From: Torreya grandis
Taxonomy: Eukaryota > Streptophyta > Pinopsida > Cupressales > Taxaceae
Length of the DNA: 64,000 nt
Direction: 5' to 3'
Assembly (NCBI GenBank): GCA_037957365.1
Contig: JARHVA010000081.1
Location: 2,870,001-2,934,000, forward strand
The translations under genes and the position numbers were made by a program. Below the pieces are notes generated by a model that was not told the origin of the DNA, searched no databases, and was given only the letters and a program-made list of their open reading frames with translations. This document shows, piece after piece, positions 9,391-22,060 of this stretch; position 1 is the first letter of the stretch; the number at the start of each line of letters is the position of its first letter.

Positions 9391-10100
9391 CTGATTTTGA
9401 ATAAGCTTCTTTTTTAAGCTAGCTCTTTGAATTGTTTCCTTTGCTAAAATAATATTCTCCTCATGAGTAAGGACTCATTTCTTTCTTATCTTCTTTCCTC
9501 ATTCACTTCTCTTATACTTTTCTACTTCATACTTCTACTAATGCTCAATGGACACTCTACTGCTCTATGTCCATCTCCATGGAAATGCCAATATTATCCT
9601 TGAAACCTTTGTCTTGGTCTAATTCTCATATGACCTTCATATCTTATTGGTATACTTCTTACAAATTATCTGACTTCCTATACATGGTGTTGTACTCTCA
9701 TGCCTTCTTAAAATGTTTCTACATGTATTTGTGGTCTTTCTTAAACTACCTCTTCATTCTCTATCTCATTTATCCTTGGATACAAAGGTGATACTTGACC
9801 TTGATGACTTATATTTCCTTCTTCTTTAGCCATTAAAGTTCTCTGTACTCTCTCTTTGAGAGCATCCTCAATAGCCTCCATCTTTATGACCAATGGTGCA
9901 ATCAACTATATCACTTGGTCTATCATATTCTTGACCAAATCTTCTTGATTTCCGCTAACTCTCTCCATGGAACATTGTTTTTGGTTTCTTGTCCTATAAT
10001 TCAAATCACAACACATGATGTTAATCCTTTTCAAAATCCATTGAGAATCTTTTCTATCTCTGATACCGAATGATGGAGAGCACATGCACACACAATGCAC
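9391..10100 (-). pseudogene. gag: Remnant G, gag C-terminal part with dead zinc knuckle
   Basis: Upstream of the protease on the same strand. The translation gives MEAIEDALKERVQRTLMAKE (about 9880-9820), then IRPRQRF and a zinc-knuckle-like YWHFHGDGHRAVEC near 9556-9597. The spacing C-x2-C-x4-H-x4-C is exact, but the first two Cys read Tyr and Phe (TAT and TTC, each one base from a Cys codon). The central capsid domain is not recognisable. Upstream codons to 10100 are probable gag N-terminal debris. Confidence 0.5.
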
Positions 10101-12985
10101 TTATCCTCATTTTCAACAAGTCCTTCTTGTCAATGATTGAATGATGTAATAGTCACTCAATGGTTTCAACCTCACTAATTGTATTTAGTGATCTTACAAA
10201 TTTATCTAAGCTTGTAATGAATCTTATAACTCTTCACTCTTAGTACAAGTCACTTCAAGTTTTAAATCACCTCTTTACACAACTCTACCTACACTACACA
10301 CGGTCCTTAGTAGCCTTTTTTAGGCATTAATGTTTGATACAAACATGTACAATAGTATATGGGAAATAAAATCATTGATTCATATACCATTTATCATTCT
10401 TCACCTTTTTATTAAGTTTCATCATGTGCTTTCATCCTTTAGTCACTTAACCATCCCTCTTTTGCACTCTGTTGGGCCTACCTAAACCCTAGTTACAAAT
10501 AAACTCTTATAACGGTATGGAAATGTACTTCACCACTTATAAATCACCAAAATATATTTATAATCATTTTATCCTAGAAAAAGACCAAATTTTCTAGTGT
10601 TCCACTGGTTAAATCTTATAAAAAAGGCATTTAAAAACTAAAACCCTAGTTTAGTGTAAACAATCACTGTGAGGACTTGAGGACATTCAATTTTATTTTG
10701 CTTATGATATATACAGTTTAAAATATTTGTAATAGATGTTTAAGGTCTTTAACACCTAATAACACCTCATACAACCATTGGTTTTCTTATTACACTTCTA
10801 TGTTCAACCCTTTAGTAAGATTTTGGTGTTTCTTCACACACAGACAGTTTGTAGATTTATTTAGAGCACTGTATTGAGGGTTTTAAGTTCTTGAAGGGGT
10901 ATTAATGACCTATGAAGGTTTATAGAGTTTTATTTAGACATGACACACCTATTCTAAATGTTTTTTATTCACCACACCTCATATGTTCCATGTTTTAAAT
11001 ATTTTTTTTAACTATTATATGTGTGCACTCATAAGAAACAGGGTTAACAAATAATATATTGAGGTTATTTGTCCTCTTTAAGGGTTTCAAATTTTTTAAA
11101 AGGATAACATAGGTTATCCAAAAATTATAACACCTCTTGGTATCAATAGTCCATCTATAAATGTCTCTATGTAAATAAATATTCAACATCTTATCCTTTA
11201 CTGAATGCATATACAATCTGCAAGTTAGATAACCATTATCATAAGGAACTTAGGTCTCTAAAAAGGTTTTAAAAAATTAGACTCAGGTTTATATCTCTTG
11301 GTACTATTTTATATGTAATATGGAATCAAATTTTAGTCATTAAAATGCCTCTCTATACACTTTAGACACACTTTAAATGCTTGCTGTCTGTTTGTGTAAT
11401 CTTTCATAAAAATGTGTGGTTTTCCAATGCAAATACATGAGATCTCACAAATGAATTTCAAGACATCCATTGAAAAACATGAATAACTTACCAAATCATA
11501 GATTAATATTTAAAAATAAGTCATTTTTTAATCTACTTTCATAGAACATCTTGATCACAATCAACATATATGGTAATATGCAAGTAAAAATAGAGTTACA
11601 TGTTTCCTCATAAAAATTTGACATCTTCATTCATTGTATCTTGGGTCTAATTTCCTTGTTCCTTTGAATACATTCTGATAACCCACCGAGAATCCAAAAA
11701 TGATAAGCTTTATAACATAAGTAACTACCCTAACTACTTCTTGAAAACCTCTAATTTATTCTTGAAAACTGCCTCATATGGGCTTACGGATGAATTATGA
11801 CTAAATGAATTTAACCACATGTTTTATGACCTCTAACAACCCCTTATAGACCTAAAATAAACATTAGACAAACATTACCTAGCTAAGAAACATCAAAAAC
11901 CTCTCACAACTTTCCTAACATTCAAATATTCAAATAATGATTTTGGCAAGAAATGTCTATTTGAATGTTTCAAATAACCTAACACCTCTAGAACACAAAA
12001 ATAAGACCCTATAAGGATTCTAAGACAGCTAGACACCTAAATCAAACCAAAATTGAATCTACCTAAGATGCCCCTAAATCACAATGGATGGTGTGACATG
12101 AGTATTAACAATATAGTGTATGATATTATGCTATGTAGGGATAATCATAGTATTCTAATGAAAACCTTGTGTTTCCCCCACATTATAGGTACACATCACA
12201 CATGTAACCATAGGTTTAGATATAGGAGTAGTTTCTGTAGTAGCATTTTGAACATCTAATGTAGGATCAATACTTACTAAAAGAATATTAGCATCAGTGA
12301 AGGGCTCATGTTGTTGTTCCTTAGATGTGCCAACCTTAGCATTATTTTTCATTTCATCTCTAGTTACATGCAATAATGCATCATGCAAGTGTATATTCAT
12401 ATGAATATATTCATTTAATTATTTTCGATCTATTTCATCAAATCTACCTTCCATATTACATATTTATTACATTATGATTATGTGTCAATTTTTTGAATTA
12501 TATGGAAAAGTCAAAAATTTGATCTAAAAATAAATTTTAAGGACAAAAATATAAAATTGTAAGATAAAAAAAGGAAACCCTAAGGGAAAACTTAGGGTTT
12601 TTAGTGCTCAAAACAAAGATAAGGTTTTTCAATATGTTTTATTTTATTTTGGATTTGAGTGATAAAATTAATACAAAACTCTGGAATATTTAGATTGAAT
12701 AAGGTATAAAAATTCACATAAAAATTTGAGTGTAACTTACAGAGTATTACTAATTTATTACAATTTACTATTTATGTAAATGTGAAAAGAATTGGATCAT
12801 GTCTTCACTATTTTTCAATGCATTAACAATAATGGTGAAAAAAATAGGTGTTGGAGTGAATGTTCATAATTTTAAAATTCTTCCTCAATTATAATCCAAA
12901 TCCCTTGGCCAAAAGAATGATAAGATGATAGGTCTATAAAAATGTGGTAGTTCGAAAGCAAATCGATAAAGATGCTATTTGTCAT
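10101..12985. other. AT-rich spacer, nothing recognised
   Basis: No domain, repeat array or RNA gene seen. Isolated AAACCCTA-like words (about 10492 and 10640) are single copies. A minus-strand 81-codon ORF at 12155-12400 has no family resemblance. Confidence 0.5.
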
Positions 12986-13663
12986 GCTTAGGTTGATAAA
13001 AAGGGTGCCATGGAAAACCATACAAACTTAAGTAACATATCCTATGTTGATTGGGTGTCAAAGAACAGGACAAAAACCTTTGGAATAGGAAGTGTCAGCC
13101 TTATTTTAGTTGCCTCAAGGTAGAATGCCTTGTTCAGCCTGTCAGTTCTAGATAAAATTGTGGACAGATCCAATTTGATTATGGATCAAGCCTTAATTGG
13201 TAAGTTTAATGTTTCTATACCTAATATTGATATTTTTAGGGAATTTGCCTATAAAAAATGGAAACCCAAAGGGCACCATGAAATCTCTACCATGGCAGTT
13301 GATTTTTTCCTCATCAGATTTGCCTATAAGGAGGTTTTAATCAATGCCTTTTTAGGAAGCCCCTAGTTATTGGGTAAGTCCTACTTTGTCCTAAAGTATT
13401 GGCACCTAATATTCTATCCAAAAAATGAACTATGTGAGTTCCCTCTCTAGGTCAGACTACTTGGACTACTGATTGAGTACTGGGAAGATGAAGTTTTTGA
13501 GGTAATAAATCATTTTTTGGGTCTACTGATAACCATTGATCAAGTTTCTACAAAAAAGAGAGACCGATATTTGAAATATTTTACATCTCAACATCCTTGG
13601 AGAGAACCCTCCCATTTTAAATCATTTTATCCTTTAAGTAAGGAAGTTGGACTCATAAATTAG
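12986..13663 (+). pseudogene. DUF4283 (LINE ORF1-type) pseudogene
   Basis: One frame from about 13130 to 13663 reads ALIGKFNVSIPNIDIFREF, then KKWKPKGHHEIS and FFLIRFAYKEVL. Across a TAG at 13364-13366 it continues LLGKSYFVLKYWHLIFYPKN. After a second TAG it reads VRLLGLLIEYWEDEVFEVI and LGLLITIDQVS. This is the DUF4283 fold of plant LINE ORF1 proteins (LVGKF..., ...W.LKG..., GPW, WVRL.GLP.EYW, G..L..D). Both stops replace positions that are usually Trp (PW-LLG and LW-VRL), so TGG to TAG is likely. No start codon or LINE reverse transcriptase is visible nearby. Confidence 0.75.
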
Positions 13664-14003
13664 AATACAAAAATAAAATTTCACTCTGCCCCTATTGCTA
13701 CAAGCTTGGACTATTATTGATAAATGTATCGATAATACTAAGGAAATCACTATGGGAAATAAGGATGAACCCGTCATAGACCCCCAAAATCCTCCTAATT
13801 TTAATAAGAGCAATTTATAGGAAGGAAAACATTTAAGTCAAACCAAAAAAGGAGAGGTTGTTATCAATGAGTAGTTGGAAACTCTTAAGTCCTAAGACTT
13901 AGGGGTCAACAAAATTCAAAATCAAGAAATATATCTTTTGGAAAAAGATAGGCCAAAAAATATCCCAGATGTTATAGGTTTTTACCCTAATCAAAGGAAA
14001 TAA
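13664..14003 (+). other. Possible continuation of LINE-like sequence
   Basis: Lys-rich broken frames follow the DUF4283 part up to element D. The 39813-40300 stretch beyond D is similarly Lys-rich and may be the other half of the target. No domain supports this. Confidence 0.25.
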
Positions 14004-14008
14004 GGGAC
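14004..14008 (+). repeat. Left target duplication of element D (GGGAC)
   Basis: Matches GGGAT at 39813-39817 with one C/T difference. Confidence 0.55.
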
Positions 14009-14967
14009 TATAGACACTCTATTTTTACCACTTTTATGTCTAAATGGTTATTAGAATGAGTTATTGCAAACAATGCAAATTAATCCTATAAATCACTAAA
14101 ATGCCCAAATTCATATGTACACTTGGCATACATATTCTAAATTACATAAATTTATCCTTAGTTGGGGTAATGCATCATACAAAAGCATTAGCTTCCTCTA
14201 TGTCATCTCTAATCAAATTGTGACCTAACAAATTGATAATTTCAACCACTTGTGTAAGACAACTTATCAAAATCCAAAAGTTGAAAAGGGTTAATCATGA
14301 TTACTTAACTAAGTAAATCTAATTAAATGGTTAAGTGACAAATAAATAGCTGATTAATGTACATCTAATTTTTTAAATTCATAAATTCAACAAAATATCT
14401 AAAGGTGAAATCATCATGACACCATCATAAAGTTGCCAAGCACAAATAAAATAGCAAGAAAATATATGAATTTGGAAAGCCATGACTATTAATTGGAATA
14501 TTAAATCCAAAATTGAATGCTTTTGGTTCACCAAATTTGACTCATCTTGGGTCATTGATCCTCATATTAGGATAGACGATCCTCATCAATTCAAGAAACC
14601 TATAAATACAAGCTTGATAGTGTAAATAAACTCTACAAAGATCTTCATAAAGCTTCACCTCTTTTATTCCAAATTGATCAACAAATCATTCCAAGATAGT
14701 TCTTGAGGATATGCTCATGTCCTTGGTATCATGACATTCATAAAGACTTAGAGATATACATTTGGACAAAAGCTGTATGTGAGCTGACTTTGAAGAAGAG
14801 TCCATGAGGAAGGTATAGATTTACTTGTTTATGATTTTTGTTTGTTCTTTTCTTCATAGACCTTGACCAAACTGAGGAATCACACTTGAAGAGTTATGTT
14901 TCATGATTTTGTTTATATTTTGAATACTAACAAGAGAAACTAACCCATATCATAATTGTGACTTACA
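14009..14967 (+). mobile_element. Element D 5' LTR, 959 bp
   Basis: Starts TATAGACACTCTATTTTTAC, against TGTATACACTCCATTTTTAC in the 3' LTR, and ends ACTTACA. It aligns along its length with 38826-39812. Shared landmarks are CTAAATGGTTATTAGAA, GTACACTTGGCATACAT and ACTAACAAGAGAAACTAACC. The terminal TG has become TA. Confidence 0.78.
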
Positions 14968-14982
14968 TTTAGCACACCTGAC
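14968..14982 (+). promoter_or_regulatory. Primer-binding site of element D (decayed)
   Basis: TTTAGCACACCTGAC follows the LTR directly. It matches the element C site TTTGGTGAGCCTGAC at 11 of 15 positions, and most differences are transitions. Confidence 0.45.
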
Positions 14983-15129
14983 ATGATAGTATACCCCACA
15001 AATTTATTTATAGGCCTTCTTAGTCTTCTAATTGCAAAATCAGACTATTATTTGACACTGATTTTTCCTTTTTTATTCTAACTTTTCCATGTTTCATCTC
15101 CTACTTATCGATGAGATCGTAGCCATGAA

Positions 15130-16060
15130 TGGTCAATTTGACTTGTATATCAATAAGATTACATTTTATTACTCTCTATGTTCTCTATGTGTTTCAATAA
15201 GTTAGTGAGATTGACCTAATAATCAGTGAGTTTAACATTCTGAATGGTGGGATTGACTTATAAATCAACTAGGTTGACTACTAATTGGTGATGTCATTTT
15301 ACCAGCTTAACCATGTTTTCTAGGAATCAATGAGTTTGACCTATAAAATAATGAGGTTGACCTAATAATTAGTGAGGTCGTGTCATGATATTTGATTGTG
15401 TTTTCATGGAATCAGTGGGTTTGACCTAATAAATAGTGGGATTGACCTATAAATCAATGAGGTCGACTACTAATGGGTGAGGTCATTTTACTAACTCGAC
15501 TGTATTTTTTTAAAATCAACAAGTTTGAGCTACAAAATAATGATGTTGACCTATTGATCAATGAGGTTATGTCATCAAATTTTATTGTTTTTTCTTGGAA
15601 TCTATGAGTTTGACCTACAAAATGGTGGGATTGATTTGCAAATTAGTGAGATTGATTGTTAATTAGTGACATCATTTTAATAGCTTGACTATGTTTTCTA
15701 TGAATTGGTGAGTTTGACTTTCAAAATGACAAAGTTGACCTGCTAATAGATGAGGTTACATCATCATATTTTATTGTGTCTTATTGGAATTTGGTGAGTT
15801 TGACCTATAAATCAGTGATATTGAACAAAACATGGTGAGGTCGCCATGTTAATCAGTAATATCATACAAAGTTATTTATTCTTTCTATAGTTCCATTTAT
15901 TAAAGTGATGATCTTATATTTTGAAATGATGAGCTTATCCTGCTAATCAATGAGGTTACCAAAATTGTATATTTTACTCACTATTAAAATAGTGAGGTCA
16001 TCTAATAATCAATGAAATCGACCTATATAATGATGAGATCACCCTTTGTGAATTTTAATG
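15130..16060 (+). repeat. Higher-order minisatellite, about 186 bp with 22-24 bp subunits
   Basis: Words such as AATCAATGAGGTTGACC recur every 22-24 bp. A longer unit starting TGTTTTCTAGGAATCAATGAG repeats near 15314, 15500 and 15687, with half-units near 15396, 15581 and 15766. Copies are strongly diverged. Confidence 0.7.
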
Positions 16061-17324
16061 AAGCTTAATAACTAAAGAAATTCAACTTCCCTTTATATCC
16101 AAAACTATTATTTGAATGCTTAATCATTTTCTTGCATGTTTTGATATTTAAAGGGTTGTTTTAGACAATTAACAAGGTAAAATTTAGTCATATTTATATT
16201 TGGTGCTTAACAAATAGCATACACTTTGATTTAGTGATTATAATAACACTTGTATTTCATTATTTACTTAAGGTACTTTCTGGTTTCCTTTTTATTTGTG
16301 TGAACCATTGTGCCTTTGCTCTCTCCTTACCCCCTTTAGGAAGCCTAGGTGGCCAAAAACACATAGTTTACTTGTCTTATTGTTTACTGAAAGGCTTGTT
16401 TGTATTATGCTCTTCTCTTGCCCATTTGTGGGGTATTAAGAATTAGAAAAAATCACTTGTTTCCTTTTACATTTTTTACTGTGCAGGGTGGAATTCATCA
16501 CCTTCCTATGAGTTCTTAGGGTACAATGCTAGGATGCCATTATCCAACATTCATACCAACCTCATTGTCTGATGGGGTAAACAAATTGAGGTTACACTAG
16601 TGGTATCTTAGCTGATAGGTTCATTAGAGCATGATTTTTCTAGTAGCACTTCACTAAGATTCTATGGATAAAGTGGTTGCAAAAGGACAAGAACCTTTAT
16701 TGAATATCCCATTAAATCTTAACATCCAATTGACAAATTATTTTTACACCCATGTACCGCAAGGTATATAATACCATATAGAAATCCAATCAAAAACTTT
16801 AGAATAAAAACCACTTTTGTCATCAAATTTTCATAGATGCAGGGTTGTAAAGGTATTAGCCCCTGAAGATTGCCTTTTCATACAAAAATTTGAGAGGGGT
16901 GAAATTAAGATGCCACCATAATTTATTTTAACTACTTAATGAAACATTAAACTTTTAAAAATGTCTCAAAGGCAAGTTTATCAAAAGATCAATGTTTATC
17001 CCATAATCTTATGTCAATTTCTAAGGTACATTTATGATTACTTGAGTATTTTGTCAAAAACTTGTTTTTGTGTTTAAAACCATAACTAAACAAAGCAAGT
17101 CAAGTCCAACACATAATCCATACCACACTTATGAGATGAGGCATTACCCTACCCTAATTTTGGGTTATATTTACCCCATATTACTGTTATGCTAACCAAT
17201 TATGTTGTTATGTTATTCACATGATACAGTTATAATGTCCAAATGAAAGCCATTCAAATTAGGTTCATTTAGACCCAAATCTAGTTTGGAATCAATTATT
17301 CACAATTGGGCCATTGTTAACCCA
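16061..17324. other. Element D interior, nothing recognised
   Basis: AT-rich. A 70-codon hydrophobic ORF at 16234-16446 has no family resemblance. Confidence 0.4.
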
Positions 17325-17700
17325 TGCACTAAGCCAATTTCGTACCATATCAAGTTTATTTTCAACCATGTACCAAACCAATCAAATCCAACTTTGGTTC
17401 ATCTTGAACCATGTACCAAGCCAATTCCATACCATATTAGGTTCATTTTAAACCATATACCAAGTCAATTCTAATACCGATCAAGTTCATCTCGAGTCAT
17501 AATCTAATTCTAATCTCGTCATCTTAAACCAAATATTAAGTGAATTACATGCCATATTAGGTTTGTTTTAAACCATGTATCAAGTCCATTCCAATTCTAA
17601 TTAGATTCATCATGAATCACATTACAATTCTAATTTGGTTCATATTGAACTGCATGCCAAATCATTCCAATCCAATCAGGTTCATCTTGAACCAAGGTTT
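17325..17700 (+). repeat. Tandem repeat of about 44 bp
   Basis: Units built on AACCATGTACCAAGCCAATT and ATATTAGGTTCATTTT, about eight diverged copies. The ORF across 17286-17474 is only this repeat read in frame. Confidence 0.7.
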
Positions 17701-17849
17701 ATTTTGACTAAATCAAATTATTCTGAGTCCATCACATGATAATTCAAACCACTTTTCTTTTCATTCAATCTCCCACACCTTTTGATTAGGAATAACAAAG
17801 TCCTATCATCCATCCTTTCTTTCATTTGAATCATTTCCAGGAATAATTC

Positions 17850-18125
17850 CGCCCTCTTTGGGCTAATTTCAAAGAAAAATTCCTTGCTTTTTTGTTCCAA
17901 TTCTACCAAGACTAAGACCACCCTCTTTGGGCCATAATTACCAAGATAATTTTGACCTCTTTGGGATAATTTCAAAACCCAATGCTGCCCTCTTTGGATT
18001 AATTTCAAATACTAATGTTTCCCTCTTTGGGCTAATTTCAAATACCAATCCCACCTTTTTGGGCCATCTCTACCAATCCAATTCTTTCCTCTTTGGTCTA
18101 ATTGCATTTAGAACCAATCCCATTA
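17850..18125 (+). repeat. Tandem repeat with CCCTCTTTGGGCTAATTTC core
   Basis: About seven diverged units of roughly 30-36 bp (some longer). ORFs on both strands here are the repeat in translation. Confidence 0.75.
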
Positions 18126-18539
18126 CATGTATCATTTCTTAGGGGAAACCTTTCTTTCATCTTGATCCATGACATTCAAAACTAAGTTGGATAAAGACCT
18201 ATTCAAACAATACATGAACTCCAACATGTTTTGGTTCATAGAAGAGAGAGCCAAACTCCCACCTAATTTTCCTATGAATTGATTGCATAAATTTATTCAC
18301 AAAGAGGAAATACCTATGTTGAAGAGGAAACTTGTAGACCCACTGCAACATAACCATGTCATCACTTCTCAAGTATGACAAGAGGGTTAGTTCTTCATTA
18401 ATTAGCTCATGGTTACTTTAATGACTTCTCTAGCTACTACTTTATTTGATAATTCCATGTCTACTTGTCCATTATCTGATCTGGTCTTATATCCATAATA
18501 AATCCAATTATTTCCCATCTAAGGGTTGTTATCTATTGG

Positions 18540-19236
18540 ATATCTAAGTGTGCCCAAGTCTGATAACTACTCGATCAGAATATGTTATGATCCCCTTCCC
18601 AAACACTGTCAAATTCATCCACTTCCAAACCAATATCAAGATGGTTAAACCATTGTCAATGTTTTTCTTGTATCACCCATATTTGACCAAACCCAAATCA
18701 TTTTTGGTCCACTTTTATTTGACACAAGACCCATCTTTGATGAGCCCATATTTTAAGAGCCTATTATTATTGAGAAATAACCCATTACTCATCCATTTTC
18801 AAATATTCTCCATTTTAAAAAATTCCTTTATCTCAAATCCTTCATTTCCAAGCAATAAGTGAAAGGGGTACTTGTGGACAATAAAATTCAACATGCCATT
18901 TTTTAAGACATATTTACATTAGAAACAAGTTTCATTATGGAACCAACATTTTTGTTAGCATCCACATTGGAATTAAGTTCTATCTTAGAACCTATATTAG
19001 AATCAAGTTCAATTATAGAACTAATATTATATTTAGCATTAGAAACAACATCAATATCATTTTCAACATTAGATTCAGATCCCCCTAAGTCAGAGTTTGA
19101 TTTGATACCAAAATACATTAGTGGATATGAAAAAATTGGCTATATACTTCTACCACATCCACTTGAGTCAAAATCAATTTATGAATCACAATATATTAGT
19201 GGATATTACAACATTGGCTACATACACCTTGCAGAT
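18540..19236 (+). pseudogene. Element D decayed ORF, 5' part (split by B)
   Basis: No known family. From 18937 the frame is open to the B insertion. It has a Glu/Leu/Ser repeat (LELSSILEPILESSSIIEL, about 18 bp per repeat at DNA level) and a duplicated motif YISGYEKIGYI / YISGYYNIGYI. It runs into 19237, where B begins. Coding-like sequence resumes just right of B, at 35345. The ORF at 18548-18862 may be an earlier part in another frame. Confidence 0.35.
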
Positions 19237-20032
19237 TGTTGGGTGAATATTTTGTCAACCAACTAACTAGTGGGTAAAATAAGTCTCTTCAACCACAGCA
19301 TAGGGAGATTGGTTGTCCAAAGTTGCAGGTTTACCACATCCAAAGGGGACAAATCTCTCCTCTCATCAAGGGGAGGTTCCCTATAAATATGCAGGAGCTA
19401 TATGATATATATATGCAGAAAATAACACTCAGGGGTAGGATACACCATCCATCTCTCTTCTTTCAGAGATGATGCTCATAGACAAAGGAGAAAATCCTGG
19501 TGGAAACACTAAAGGCACTTCTCTTCTTTCAGAAGTGTTCTTGCAAGAAACAATAGAAGTTTCTTTCAGGTAGTGAAGTAACTGGTGACCAAAGGGTACA
19601 AGAATCAGAAGGATGAAACATAACACAAAGTTTCCACCTCAACTGCCCAAAGAGTATAACACAAAGGATAATGGGGGCACAAAGTCATCTTAGAATCCTC
19701 AACACAGAAAGAAAAGGAAAAACACACGCTGAAAACAATTGTGAAAGCATAAAGACTTCTCACAATTGGATTTAGGACACCTCCCTTTTTACCTTCACTA
19801 ATTCTACTTGTCAAGTTAAATAAATAAGAATACTTATAGGAAACAAACATAAGAATAAATTCCTAAAGTAGCACAAGCCAAAACAGCACAAAGTCTGTAA
19901 ACAACTTGATTTTTCATTCAGATAAAATGAAATGAAATTACAATCTGAGCTCAATGTCTCAGTCTTCTTCTTTCAAAATGGGCAGAGTTTTGCTCTTGTA
20001 AAAATGAAAAAGTCCCCTGTAATGATACAAAA

Positions 20033-20047
20033 GATTATATTTTATAG
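20033..20047 (-). promoter_or_regulatory. TATA-like box in B LTR
   Basis: The minus strand reads CTATAAAATATAATC before CTTTTGTATCATTAC. The other B LTR has a weaker TATATAATATAATA near 28829-28843. Confidence 0.4.
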
Positions 20048-20794
20048 AGGCAGAGAGAGGCCTGGTGCCTTTTCCCATGGGGTGATCCATTCAGTGCATT
20101 AATGCCTTGGATGCATTCTTGATTTTGTCATGTTGGAATAGGGTGGCTGCTCTAACTTTGGTGTGCTAGTTCATCTCCTTTGTCCACTCCTTAACCTGAA
20201 TTGCTCATTCCATCACTTACTAGCCACGTAATTGTCTATTGTGCATTTATCTCAAAGGGGACAAATAGATGGTTCTTTCAATGTTTGGAGGCCCCAAATA
20301 TTTACCCAATGAACTGCTTCATCTACTGGAAATAACTCCTGCTGAGTTTCCCCCTTTGTCTCTTCCTTCTCTATGTCCCAGCCTTAGGCTCTTTAGATGC
20401 ATTTGAGTTCACCCTTTGAGTCCACAAAAATAATAGACAATTGCAACCAATTTGGCATTCACGGGTCTTTCCTCGATTGAAGGTTAATGGCTGGCCAATC
20501 ACTCTAAATTTGATGTTCAGAGGCCTATCATTCTACTATGATACAGGTGAGCACATGTGGTGGCATCTGTGTCTTGAAGCTTCATTTGAAATTGTGTCTC
20601 AGTGCATGACACTTGGCATCATCTGCTGCACTTTGAGGCTCAAATCTTTCCTGAAGGGAACTTGTCCTTTGGGGTCTTGAAAAAGGTCTGCTTCTAAATG
20701 TTGAGTGTCCCTCTATAAAGGTGTTTACCTTTCAGGATCTTCCAAGTGGCCTTTGGGTCTTTGATTTCTTTGACAGGCTGTTGGTCCTTTATTT

Positions 20795-20855
20795 CCTTCA
20801 AACAAAATGTCTGAAGGAATTCCTTTGGATAATTTGTCTAAAGGAAATACTTTCC
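20795..20855. repeat. Hairpin repeats in B 3' LTR
   Basis: CCTTCAAACAAAATGTCTGAAGG followed by CCTTTGGATAATTTGTCTAAAGG: two adjacent imperfect hairpins related to those at 1185 and 6842. The second LTR has the pair near 29595-29642. Confidence 0.6.
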
Positions 20856-20894
20856 TTGGCTTCATGCATGCCTCTACATTGTGAATGCCCCCTT

Positions 20895-21000
20895 TTATGA
20901 CACATGGCACCTTTTGCCACTTTTAACCAGAGACACATGGCATCTTCCATTGAAACTTACCAGAGACATGTGGCATCTTCTGCTATTGAAACTTGGTAGC
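20895..21000. repeat. ACACATGGCATCTTCC tandem repeat (decayed G-box array)
   Basis: About 40-bp units each carrying GACACATGGCA or GACATGTGGCA. In the other B LTR (29731-29740 and 29765-29770) the same positions read ACACGTGGCA and CACGTG. Confidence 0.6.
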
Positions 21001-21832
21001 ATCTGCCTTCTCGGGTCTTTACAAAACCATAAAAATGCTTGGGGCTCAGTTGGGCTCTCTTGGATGATGACACTTGTCAACTTCCATTGATCTCTGCAAG
21101 GGACATGTGGTGTGGTCTAAATACATTTGTTAGTCACGTGGATGTAGACACTTGGCACATTCCACTTTATTTAGTCACTCATACCCAGGCCCACCATGAT
21201 CTTTGCTCAAAATAGTGAAGCTAAGGGAAGAGACTGTGGATATTGACACTTGGCAGCATCCACTTGACTCTTATTTTTGCGTGCACTTTTTTCATTAATT
21301 GGGGCAGCCTTTGAACCTTTGAACCTATCATGTTAAACTGATTAAATGTTGAACCCCTTAAACTAATGAACCAAAATGGTTCAAGGTTCAACGATTCAAG
21401 CTTTTGAGACTTGTTAAGTGATCAGGGCCATGGAACCTTGAAACGATCAAACTTTAAACCTCTATCGAAGCGCTTAGCTCTTGTTGACATCGTTGAACCT
21501 TTAAACCCATTAAACCCATTAAACTAAAAAGGTTCAAGGTTTAATGGTTCAATCCTTGTTTTGATGCTTGCCGACAGACCCTTTTTGATTGAACCAAAGT
21601 GCTAGCCCATATCTGAAGGTGACCAATCATTGGAAACTGGTTCTTTTTATTGAAATCACCTGCAAAAGCCTTTGAACCAGTTGAACTTGCTAATCCTTTT
21701 ACCAAAAAGTTGAGAAAATGATGAAATTGAATATTCAAAACAAATTTTGGAAATGGAAGGGACAATTTTGGCCATGCAGGACCAAAATAGTCGTATATTG
21801 TCTGAAAAATGAGGAGTCATTTTTTAGGGACA

Positions 21833-22060
21833 TCAATTGGCTCCAGTTGGGGAACTTCCTTTAGTTGGAAACTTGAAATAGATGAGGGGAGTAGAAACCA
21901 AAATCTCTGGTGCCTTGAAGTGTGCCATTGGGTTATGGAGTCACGCTACCCAAGAAGAAAGGCTCCAAAAATGGAAACAAAAGAACAAAATAGAAACAAA
22001 AGACTACATAAATATACATATGTACATGGGAACTCATCTGATACTTCAAGAGTTGAAGTG
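21833..22060 (-). other. Element B 3' untranslated region
   Basis: Between the integrase tail and the LTR. The LTR-proximal sequence AACTAAAGGAAGTTCCCC (minus strand) precedes CTGGAGCCAATTGA. A clear polypurine tract is not evident. Small ORFs at 21809-22082 are on the opposite strand and unsupported. Confidence 0.4.

Larger units (their letters stand above)
19237..21832 (-). mobile_element. Element B 3' LTR, 2596 bp
   Basis: On the minus strand it runs TGTCCCTAAAAAATG to TATTCACCCAACA. It aligns with the broken LTR at 28035-30045 plus 34696-35338 and with the A LTRs. Confidence 0.9.

Noticed and set aside
12155..12400. Minus-strand 81-codon ORF
   Set aside because: No recognisable motif, no neighbours supporting a gene, ordinary length for chance in this DNA.
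10490..12600. AAACCCTA words as interstitial telomere repeats
   Set aside because: Only single copies, not tandem; likewise near 46180-46400.
15130..18125. CRISPR-like regularly spaced repeats
   Set aside because: Units are diverged and contiguous, with no unique spacers, and the surrounding sequence is plant retrotransposon DNA.
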